Assembly (NCBI GenBank): GCA_025774735.1
Contig: JALGZU010000231.1
Location: forward strand, 1-5,040
DNA from: a candidate division LCP-89 bacterium
Lineage (GTDB): Bacteria > Electryoneota > B3-LCP
Length of the DNA stretch: 5,040 nt
Reading direction: 5' to 3'
The translations under genes were made by a program, and so were the position numbers. The notes beneath the pieces were generated by a model. That model had not been told where the DNA came from and made no database searches. It saw nothing but the letters and a program-made list of their open reading frames with translations. Shown piece by piece: positions 1 through 4,936 of the stretch (the first letter of the stretch is position 1; every line of letters begins with the position of its first letter).

Positions 1-1638
1 GGCAACGGCAACGGCCGGCCCGAACCGGGTGAATCGGTCAACCTCCGCTTGACTGTAGCCAATACTTCGGCATCCGTAAATGCTACGGGAGTCGAAATTG
101 CTGTCACCTGCGACGATCCGGGCATCACTTTAACCTCGAGCATAAGCACGATAGGCAGCATCCCCGCGGGAGGATCGGCCAACAATTACGCCGACCTGAT
201 CAGCTTCGACGTCGATCCGGCTTTCGAACCGCATCTGGTCACCTTTGAACTAACCCTGACCGAAACGGGTATGGGAATCTCCTTCTTCGAAGAACTGACC
301 CAGATGATCGGATTCCCGGACGTCATGCTCGTGGATGACGACGGCGGTAACGACTTCCAGACCTGGTACCAACAGGATTTGGAAACGATTGGCTACGCCT
401 TCGAATCCTGGGACGTCAACGCTCAGGGTGAAATTCCCGTCGCCACTCTGCAGGGCTATCCCGCCGTGATCTGGTTCACTTCGGGTCAGGATAATCCACT
501 AAGCTCGGGTGAACAGACCGCCATCGAAACCTATCTAAATGGCGGAGGTAACCTCTTCTTGACCGGTGAAGACATCGACGAACAGTTATCCGGAACGGCC
601 TTCTACAGTGACATCCTGCACAGCTCTTCGCTCGGTTCACCGGGCTTCTTTCAGCTTTTCGGCGTCGATGGCGATCCCATCTCCGGCGGAACGGAGTTGA
701 TCCTCGTCGGAGCGGGTGGAGCCGGCAACAGTGTATCACCGGCTGAAATCGAACCGGTCGGTGATGCTGAAACCATCTACACCTACTCGACCACCACTAA
801 TCCCGGCGGCATCCGCTGGAACGACGCTAACAGTAAACTGGTTTACCTCTCCTTCAATTTCGAAGCTGCTTCCGGCATCAACACCACGCCCCGGGACAGC
901 GTCCTGTTGAACACCTTCACCTGGTTCGATTTGAGTTCACCGCCTCCCCCGCCGCCTGTGACAATCACGCTCACACCATACGGGACGCCCATAACTATCC
1001 CGTCGATAGGCGGCAGTTTCGACTATAATATCGCCGTAACCAACAGCGATAATATCTCACACCTGGTTACAGTCTGGTGCGATGTGACGCTGCCTAACGG
1101 CACCATCTACGGTCCGACACTGGGCCCGGTTTCGATTACCTTGAATGCAGGCTTAACAGTAAATCGCGACCGCACCCAGAATATTCCGGGAGGAGCACCC
1201 TCGGGTGTGTACACTTACAACACCTACGCCGTTGCCGACGGAGACACAACCACGGATAACTTCCCCTTCACCAAGCTTTCGGCCGGCGACGGTGGCGGTT
1301 TTGTCTTCGAGTGGACGAACTCAGGTGAATCGTTCGATCAATGGCTTGCAGATGGAGCAGCAGAGGTTCTACCGGATAACGTCAAAATGTCGCATGCATA
1401 CCCGAATCCCTTCAATCCGGCGACGACTATCAGCTTCGCGCTGCCATCTGAGGGCAGAGTAATGCTGACCGTCTACGACGTCAACGGACGTCACGTCTCT
1501 ACGTTGGTGGACGGCTACCGCAACGCCGGCATCCACGAAGTCACCTTCGATGGATCGAGCCTCGCCTCTGGAATATACCTCTACCGCCTCGAAGCGGGAC
1601 AGGCCACCGCCTCCGGCAAAATGGTCCTGCTGAAGTGA
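1..1638 (+). CDS. Secreted multidomain protein with T9SS type A sorting domain (5' end outside window)
   Basis: Frame 1 is open from base 1 to the TGA at 1636-1638, giving 545 residues; the true start lies upstream, and the TTG at 49 is internal. Numbering from the first codon here: residues 1-100 form a beta-rich CARDB/Ig-like segment opening with a GNGxxEPGE-type motif. Residues 105-310 look like a flavodoxin/GATase1-like domain (VMLVDDDGG near 109-116, GGGNLFLTGEDID at 181-193) of the kind found in large secreted peptidases; I see no catalytic Cys-His pair, so it is probably structural. Six prolines (314-319) lead into an Ig-like domain (320-426, WCDV at 359-362). After a Gly/acidic linker, residues 467-545 are a T9SS sorting domain (YPNPFNP to GKMVLLK). 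The protein is inferred to be exported by Sec, then T9SS, and anchored or released at the surface. The missing N-terminus may hold a peptidase, but nothing here shows it. The sorting domain is certain; the enzymatic role is unknown. Confidence 0.93.
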   Translation, partial: GNGNGRPEPGESVNLRLTVANTSASVNATGVEIAVTCDDPGITLTSSISTIGSIPAGGSANNYADLISFDVDPAFEPHLVTFELTLTETGMGISFFEELTQMIGFPDVMLVDDDGGNDFQTWYQQDLETIGYAFESWDVNAQGEIPVATLQGYPAVIWFTSGQDNPLSSGEQTAIETYLNGGGNLFLTGEDIDEQLSGTAFYSDILHSSSLGSPGFFQLFGVDGDPISGGTELILVGAGGAGNSVSPAEIEPVGDAETIYTYSTTTNPGGIRWNDANSKLVYLSFNFEAASGINTTPRDSVLLNTFTWFDLSSPPPPPPVTITLTPYGTPITIPSIGGSFDYNIAVTNSDNISHLVTVWCDVTLPNGTIYGPTLGPVSITLNAGLTVNRDRTQNIPGGAPSGVYTYNTYAVADGDTTTDNFPFTKLSAGDGGGFVFEWTNSGESFDQWLADGAAEVLPDNVKMSHAYPNPFNPATTISFALPSEGRVMLTVYDVNGRHVSTLVDGYRNAGIHEVTFDGSSLASGIYLYRLEAGQATASGKMVLLK

Positions 1639-1648
1639 CAAAGTCACT
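1634..1648 (+). other. Small stem-loop over the stop codon
   Basis: AGTGAC (1634-1639) and GTCACT (1643-1648) can pair around an AAA loop, so the TGA stop codon lies within the left arm. No T-run follows, so it is not a terminator by itself. It might protect or help end the message, or it may be chance. Confidence 0.3.
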
Positions 1649-1654
1649 CTTTCC

Positions 1655-1676
1655 GCCAGGTGCTTCTCGACCTGGC
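1655..1676 (+). other. Stem-loop in 3' UTR of the first gene
   Basis: GCCAGGT (1655-1661) pairs perfectly with ACCTGGC (1670-1676) around an 8-base loop. It is not followed by a T-run. It lies between the stop codon and the strong terminator, so it would be part of the 3' UTR. Its role is unknown; an RNA-stabilising hairpin is plausible. Confidence 0.4.
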
Positions 1677-1703
1677 ACCGCAAGTTGAGATATCACTCCG
1701 ATT

Positions 1704-1735
1704 GTATGGCGGGGGTTCTTCCCCCGCCTTTTTTT
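1704..1735 (+). terminator. Rho-independent terminator of the first gene
   Basis: GGCGGGGG (1708-1715) pairs with CCCCCGCC (1721-1728) in a perfect 8-bp GC stem with loop TTCTT, followed at once by seven Ts (1729-1735). It lies about 70 bases after the stop codon of the upstream gene. Bases 1708-1744, including the T-run and a following ATGGTCATT, match the terminator of the second gene (4579-4615) at 35 of 37 positions, so the terminator is itself a copy of a dispersed repeat. Confidence 0.92.
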
Positions 1736-1773
1736 ATGGTCATTACTCCGAAGAGGCCCTGCGGTGACACATC

Positions 1774-1799
1774 TGGCGGACAAAAGCTGCTGTCCGCCA
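1774..1799 (+). repeat. GGCGGACA palindromic hairpin
   Basis: TGGCGGACA (1774-1782) and TGTCCGCCA (1791-1799) form a perfect 9-bp stem with an 8-base loop. Flanking TGACA (1765-1769) and TGTCA (1804-1808) can extend it after a 4x4 internal loop. The GCGGAC/GTCCGC arms resemble those of the hairpin at 4799-4820, which suggests a related intergenic palindrome family. No T-run follows. Confidence 0.55.
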
Positions 1800-2006
1800 T
1801 TATTGTCATCAGGTTTCCGCACGATTGGGATTTTGGGGGACAAATTTGTCGCAGGAGGGGATGTTGGATATAATCGTCATAGTTCTGGGATTGATAAGAA
1901 TGAAGAGGTTATAATCGGGATAGCAAAGGGAAATGGGAAGGATTTATATATATAATATACAACAATTGTTCGGAGGATGCAAGGGAAAAGTTGGGGAATT
2001 GGGGAT
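1800..2006. other. Gene-free AT/purine-rich intergenic stretch
   Basis: I find no convincing gene here. The stretch holds a perfect 12-base palindrome GACAAATTTGTC (1839-1850), TATAAT-like boxes at 1869-1874 and 1910-1915, a run of alternating T and A (about 1943-1959), and the palindrome AACAATTGTT (1961-1970). Its middle is rich in AAG and GGGA runs on the + strand. The box at 1869 has a weak TTGTCG 17 bases upstream, but nothing recognisable lies downstream to be expressed. It may be decayed sequence or an unrecognised small RNA. Confidence 0.4.
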
Positions 2007-2053
2007 GTCATTGCGAGGAATCCGCCAAACGGCGGATGACGAAGCAATCTCAT
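2007..2053 (+). repeat. GTCATTGCGAGG dispersed repeat, copy 1
   Basis: This 47-base element starts GTCATTGCGAGGAATCCGCC and ends GACGAAGCAATCTCAT. It matches 4610-4656 at 43 of 47 positions in the same orientation. Its centre is a hairpin, ATCCGCC (2020-2026) with GGCGGAT (2031-2037) around AAAC, and its outer ATTGC/GCAAT can also pair. Elements of this type (GTCATTGCGAGG...GAAGCAATCTC) are familiar non-coding dispersed repeats in many unrelated bacterial genomes. Confidence 0.85.
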
Positions 2054-2061
2054 CTTTTCCC

Positions 2062-2084
2062 GTAGGGGCGGAGTCTCCCCGCCC
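2062..2084 (+). repeat. GTAGGGGCGG palindromic repeat, copy 1
   Basis: GTAGGGGCGGA (2062-2072) is identical to the opening of the element at 4795-4820. GGGCGG (2066-2071) pairs with CCGCCC (2079-2084) around a 7-base loop. It sits 12 bases upstream of the promoter block, as does its counterpart at 4795. It lacks a T-run, so I call it a dispersed palindrome rather than a terminator. Confidence 0.65.
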
Positions 2085-2095
2085 TTCTTTTCACC

Positions 2096-2152
2096 AAAAA
2101 TTCCACCCGAAAAAATATATCCCTTGACAATCCTGCCAAAATTGCTTATATT
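2096..2152 (+). promoter_or_regulatory. Sigma-70-type promoter with upstream A-tracts, for the beta-helix gene
   Basis: TTGACA (2124-2129) is a consensus -35 box and TATATT (2147-2152) a good -10 box, separated by 17 bases. A-tracts at 2096-2100 and 2110-2115 lie where an UP element would sit. Transcription would start near 2159, about 23 bases before the GTG start. Bases 2096-2129 match 4833-4866 at 27 of 34 positions without gaps, and both promoters continue with the same ten bases TATATTAAAT at the same distance. Confidence 0.85.
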
Positions 2153-2171
2153 AAATTATCCATGTCTCCGT

Positions 2172-2177
2172 GGAGGG
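2172..2177 (+). promoter_or_regulatory. Shine-Dalgarno site fixing the GTG start at 2182
   Basis: GGAGGG lies 4 bases before GTG 2182. An in-frame GTG at 2170 would place this site inside the coding region and add four residues (Val/Met-Glu-Gly-Ile) in front of a normal signal peptide. The start at 2182 is therefore preferred. Confidence 0.8.
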
Positions 2178-2181
2178 CATT

Positions 2182-4548
2182 GTGAAGCCGCTTTTTACAT
2201 CCATTCTGTTTCTCACCATCCTGAGTTTCAATCCCGTTTTGGCCGACATCATAACCGTCTCCGGCGACGTCTCCGGCACTTGGTCAGCGGATACGGTGCT
2301 GGTAGTGGGAGAAGTGCAAGTACCACAGGGGCAAGCTTTGGAAATAAGTCCAGGTGTTAAGGTATTATTTAACGGGTATTATCGTTTGAGGGTTCTAGAA
2401 AATGCCCAGTTGCATGCAAATGGTACAGTCTATGATTCGATCACATTTTCACCACTTCTACCTGATTCAAATTGGGGCGGTATACGGTTTGAAACCAATT
2501 TAACTCTCTCGGTCTTGGAGTACTGCCACATAACCCGCGGAGAATCGTTGGGGGAAGGTGATAGCTGTTTTGGTGGTGGGATCTTCTGTTGGTGGTCGAA
2601 TCTTGAAGTTCTGAACTGTCTAATAGATAGTTGTTTAGCTTCCGTGGGAGGGGGAATATCTTGTGGTTATTCCAACGTTGATATACAGGACTGTATTATT
2701 CGAGGTAATTCTGCTATTGTCAGTGAGAATGGCCCTGGGTGGGGAGGTGGGATTTATGCAGACAACGCAGTCATTGAAATAAATCGCAGCACCATTATCG
2801 GGAATACTGCACACCTTGGAGGTGGTTTATGTTTTTGCCACTTCGGTTCACCGACCGTTACAAATTGTACAATCGCCGATAATGTGGTTCTTGGTGAATT
2901 AGCTATGGGGGCAGGGATTTACTGTTATTATTATTGTAGACCAATAATTGTTGGAAATAGAATATACAACAACCGAACACCTTTTGAGGGAGGAGGAATT
3001 TACCTTTCATTTGATTCAGATGGATTGATTAAAAGTAACATCCTTCTTCGAAATTATGCCTACAATGGAGGTGCTATAAGGTGCAATAATTCATCCCCAA
3101 TAATACGTAAAAACATCATTGTCGAAAACTATGCCGAAAATATCGGGGGAGGATTGTATTACCAAAATGCTGCAGATCCTTTTACAGATACAAATATTAT
3201 CAGCGAGAATTACTCTAGATATGGCGGTGGAATATATGGAATTAATCTTTATTCTCATTGTAAAATCATCAACAACGTTATTAGTTATAACTCAGCAACC
3301 TTTTATGGAGGTGGGATTAATATCAAAAATCAATGTCCAAATTCTCTTAAAGCGAATATGATTTTATATAATCATGCAAGTTATGGGGGTGGGATTTATT
3401 GTGATCACGTTTGGAGCCCTTCATTCATTAGCAACGTGATTGCGGAGAACACCGCTATTAGTTTCGGTGGAGGAATCTGTTTAAGCGACTATAATGAATT
3501 TTCTAATCCATGGATTCGGAACAACACTATTACTGCAAATTTCGCTCATATAAACGGTGGAGCTTTTGCTTGTCTCACTGATCACGCCAGTTCAACCCTA
3601 TTACATACAATTTCTTGGGAAAACAATCCTCAGGAAGTCTATCTTGAAGGATCTGCCAATATCAGTGCAACCTATTCCGACGTCCAGGACACCCTCTGGC
3701 CGGGCCTCGGTAACATCTCTGACGATCCACTCTTCATTAATCCGGCTCTGAACGACTACCGCCTGCAGTGGGGTTCGCCCTGTATCGACACCGGCGATCC
3801 TGATCCGATGTACAACGATCCCGACGGGACGAGAGCCGACATGGGAGCTTTTTACTTCGACCAGAGCGTCCCCGTCCGCATCCTCCTATCCCCGCACGAG
3901 ATTCCCTACCTGATTCCCGAAGAAGGCGGCACCATGGACTACACCATCCGGGGGGATAACATCGAGGATGTCTCGCAGGCCATCACCGTCTGGTGTGATG
4001 TTACACTTCCGGATAGTTCTGTGTATGGGCCGGTCTTAGGCCCAGTCACCCTCACTATCGAATCCGGCCAGACCGTCGAACGCATCCGCACCCAGACCGT
4101 TCCGGCTTCCGCTCCGATGGGAGTCTATCATTACAACGCCTACGCTGTCGTAGATCAGGATACCTCCAAGGACAGCTTCATGTTCGGCAAGCTGGGGACG
4201 GTGATAGGCGGCATTGACGGCTGGGGGAATGCAGGAGATCCGTTAATTACCATCGGCGGGGGAAGTACCCCCGCCCTACAGGCAACAGAATTCGCCTTGT
4301 TAGGGACCTATCCCAATCCCTTCAACCCGTCGACGACCATCTCCTTTGCCCTACCTGAGGCGGGTAAGGTTACATTGAGCGTTTATGACGTTACCGGACG
4401 ACTGGTAACGACACTGGTTGATGGACACCGAAATGCCGGAGTGCATGAAGTGACCTTCGATGCCTCGCAATTAGCATCCGGTATTTACATCTACCGCCTC
4501 GAAGCGGGCCAGTTCACCGCCTCCGGCAAGATGGTCCTGATGAAATAA
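2182..4548 (+). CDS. Secreted right-handed beta-helix protein with choice-of-anchor-Q-like, Ig-like and T9SS sorting domains
   Basis: The gene encodes 788 residues from GTG 2182 to TAA. Residues 1-21 are a signal peptide (Lys2, hydrophobic core, cleavage after VLA). An entry segment (about 22-90) precedes a parallel beta-helix with 13 Gly-rich rungs, GG(G/A)(I/L/F) or GAGI, at residues 131, 156, 188, 213, 243, 270, 296, 322, 348, 376, 402, 429 and 459; spacing is 25-32, mostly 26, with Asn-rich turns, resembling Pmp/PbH1-type adhesin repeats. Residues 498-561 (YSDVQ, DPLF, DYRLQ, SPCIDTGDPD, DMGAFYF) resemble a choice-of-anchor-Q region. An Ig-like domain (565-671, WCDV 604-607) and a linker lead to the T9SS sorting domain (710-788). 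Inferred role: surface adhesin or carbohydrate-binding protein; a polysaccharide-degrading function cannot be excluded, and I see no obvious catalytic cluster. The core between 2341 and 3660 is markedly AT-rich compared with both ends of the gene. The gene has its own promoter and terminator. Confidence 0.95.
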   Translation: MKPLFTSILFLTILSFNPVLADIITVSGDVSGTWSADTVLVVGEVQVPQGQALEISPGVKVLFNGYYRLRVLENAQLHANGTVYDSITFSPLLPDSNWGGIRFETNLTLSVLEYCHITRGESLGEGDSCFGGGIFCWWSNLEVLNCLIDSCLASVGGGISCGYSNVDIQDCIIRGNSAIVSENGPGWGGGIYADNAVIEINRSTIIGNTAHLGGGLCFCHFGSPTVTNCTIADNVVLGELAMGAGIYCYYYCRPIIVGNRIYNNRTPFEGGGIYLSFDSDGLIKSNILLRNYAYNGGAIRCNNSSPIIRKNIIVENYAENIGGGLYYQNAADPFTDTNIISENYSRYGGGIYGINLYSHCKIINNVISYNSATFYGGGINIKNQCPNSLKANMILYNHASYGGGIYCDHVWSPSFISNVIAENTAISFGGGICLSDYNEFSNPWIRNNTITANFAHINGGAFACLTDHASSTLLHTISWENNPQEVYLEGSANISATYSDVQDTLWPGLGNISDDPLFINPALNDYRLQWGSPCIDTGDPDPMYNDPDGTRADMGAFYFDQSVPVRILLSPHEIPYLIPEEGGTMDYTIRGDNIEDVSQAITVWCDVTLPDSSVYGPVLGPVTLTIESGQTVERIRTQTVPASAPMGVYHYNAYAVVDQDTSKDSFMFGKLGTVIGGIDGWGNAGDPLITIGGGSTPALQATEFALLGTYPNPFNPSTTISFALPEAGKVTLSVYDVTGRLVTTLVDGHRNAGVHEVTFDASQLASGIYIYRLEAGQFTASGKMVLMK
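4255..4279 (-). repeat. Inverted copy of the terminator hairpin element inside the coding sequence
   Basis: GGCGGGGG (4255-4262) and CCCCCGCC (4268-4275) form a perfect 8-bp stem with a 5-base loop, followed by CTAC. The reverse complement of these 25 bases matches the downstream terminator element (4575-4599) at 23 positions and the upstream one (1704-1728) at 23 positions. It is in frame and encodes GGGSTPAL plus the first base of the next codon (residues 692-699), in the linker just before the T9SS domain. On the + strand no T-run follows, so it should not terminate transcription strongly. Confidence 0.75.
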
Positions 4549-4574
4549 TCCGAAAATCGATAACCAAATAAAAC

Positions 4575-4604
4575 GTAGGGCGGGGATTCTTCCCCCGCCT
4601 TTTT
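4575..4604 (+). terminator. Rho-independent terminator of the beta-helix gene
   Basis: GGCGGGG (4579-4585) pairs with CCCCGCC (4593-4599) around a 7-base loop, followed by five Ts (4600-4604). It starts about 26 bases after the stop codon. It is a near-identical copy of the terminator at 1704-1735 and runs directly into a GTCATTGCGAGG repeat. Confidence 0.9.
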
Positions 4605-4609
4605 ATATG

Positions 4610-4656
4610 GTCATTGCGAGGAATCCGCCGTGCGACGGATGACGAAGCAATCTCAT
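4610..4656 (+). repeat. GTCATTGCGAGG dispersed repeat, copy 2
   Basis: The element matches 2007-2053 at 43 of 47 positions in the same orientation; the differences all fall in the central hairpin (AAACG-G against GTGCG-A). It begins 6 bases after the terminator T-run. With copy 1 it flanks the whole beta-helix gene as direct repeats 2603 bases apart. Confidence 0.85.
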
Positions 4657-4659
4657 AAT

Positions 4660-4686
4660 GTCATTCCTGCGGACGCAGGAATCCAG
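4660..4686 (+). repeat. GTCATTCCTGCG...CAGGAATCCAG palindromic repeat
   Basis: ATTCCTGC (4663-4670) pairs with GCAGGAAT (4675-4682) around a 4-base loop, inside GTCATTCC...GGAATCCAG ends. This is a well-known type of dispersed intergenic palindrome, often seen as spurious 'LDSCxRRND' peptides on the opposite strand, as it would be here. It abuts the preceding repeat with only a few bases between. Confidence 0.8.
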
Positions 4687-4740
4687 TGATGCCAGACGCG
4701 CATCGATACGTACACCTTTTTCCTCTTCCGCTATTTCTAT

Positions 4741-4786
4741 AGGGGCAGGCCCCTCACAACGTGATCCCTTCGGGACGTGCCTGCCC
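4741..4786 (+). repeat. AGGGGCAGGC...GCCTGCCC imperfect palindrome
   Basis: GGGCAGGC (4743-4750) pairs with GCCTGCCC (4779-4786). Inside lies a second short hairpin, TCCC (4765-4768) with GGGA (4772-4775). AGGGGC (4741-4746) can instead pair locally with GCCCCT (4749-4754). The AGGGGC(A/G)G opening resembles the element just downstream. No T-run follows. Confidence 0.65.
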
Positions 4787-4794
4787 ATTCTGCT

Positions 4795-4820
4795 GTAGGG
4801 GCGGACCCACGTGTCCGCCC
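4795..4820 (+). repeat. GTAGGGGCGG palindromic repeat, copy 2
   Basis: GGGCGGAC (4799-4806) pairs with GTCCGCCC (4813-4820) around a 6-base loop that includes most of a CACGTG. The first 11 bases equal those of 2062-2072. The promoter block begins 13 bases after its end, almost the same distance as at copy 1 (12 bases). Confidence 0.75.
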
Positions 4821-4832
4821 TATTTCCTCGCT

Positions 4833-4889
4833 AAAAATTCCCCTCGAAAAAACTTACCTCTTGACTTCGCCTCCTTTCTTATGTATATT
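4833..4889 (+). promoter_or_regulatory. Sigma-70-type promoter with upstream A-tracts, for the third gene
   Basis: TTGACT (4861-4866) and TATATT (4884-4889) are separated by 17 bases. A-tracts lie at 4833-4837 and 4847-4852. This is the second copy of the block at 2096-2152, with identical spacing throughout. Transcription would start near 4896, giving a leader of about 40 bases before ATG 4937. Confidence 0.82.
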
Positions 4890-4927
4890 AAATAGAGCAA
4901 TTGAAAAGAGGCAGAATTCAGATAGAT

Positions 4928-4932
4928 GAGGA
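4928..4932 (+). promoter_or_regulatory. Shine-Dalgarno site for the third gene
   Basis: GAGGA lies 4 bases before ATG 4937, the same short spacing as at the beta-helix gene. It supports the ATG, which opens a clear signal peptide. Confidence 0.6.
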
Positions 4933-4936
4933 CACC

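Noticed and set aside
313..930. Flavodoxin/GATase1-like domain of the first protein as an active amidotransferase or peptidase
   Set aside because: I could not identify a catalytic Cys with downstream His; such domains in secreted multidomain proteins are often non-catalytic, so no enzyme activity is claimed.
1846..1874. Possible promoter TTGTCG-17-TATAAT in the first intergenic gap
   Set aside because: The -35 box is weak, nothing downstream looks like a gene, and AT-rich DNA gives such matches by chance.
1933..2127. A 64-codon reading frame on the + strand upstream of the beta-helix gene
   Set aside because: Most of it is translation of the GTCATTGCGAGG and GTAGGGGCGG repeats (the MSLRGIRQTADDEAIS peptide is the typical read-through of that repeat), it overlaps the promoter block, and it has no ribosome binding site of note.
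2170..2181. Upstream GTG at 2170 as start of the beta-helix gene
   Set aside because: It would overlap the Shine-Dalgarno sequence at 2172-2177 and add residues ahead of an already normal signal peptide; no ribosome binding site serves it well.
2572..3564. The regularly spaced GGTGG(A/G/T)GG motifs considered as a CRISPR or DNA tandem repeat array
   Set aside because: The repeated unit is a protein rung (GGGI about every 26 residues) with highly variable DNA between; there are no identical direct repeats or spacers.
4603..4788. A 61-codon reading frame on the - strand after the beta-helix gene
   Set aside because: It runs through three palindromic repeats; its LDSCVRRND and RHPSHGGFLAMT stretches are the usual spurious translations of such repeats.
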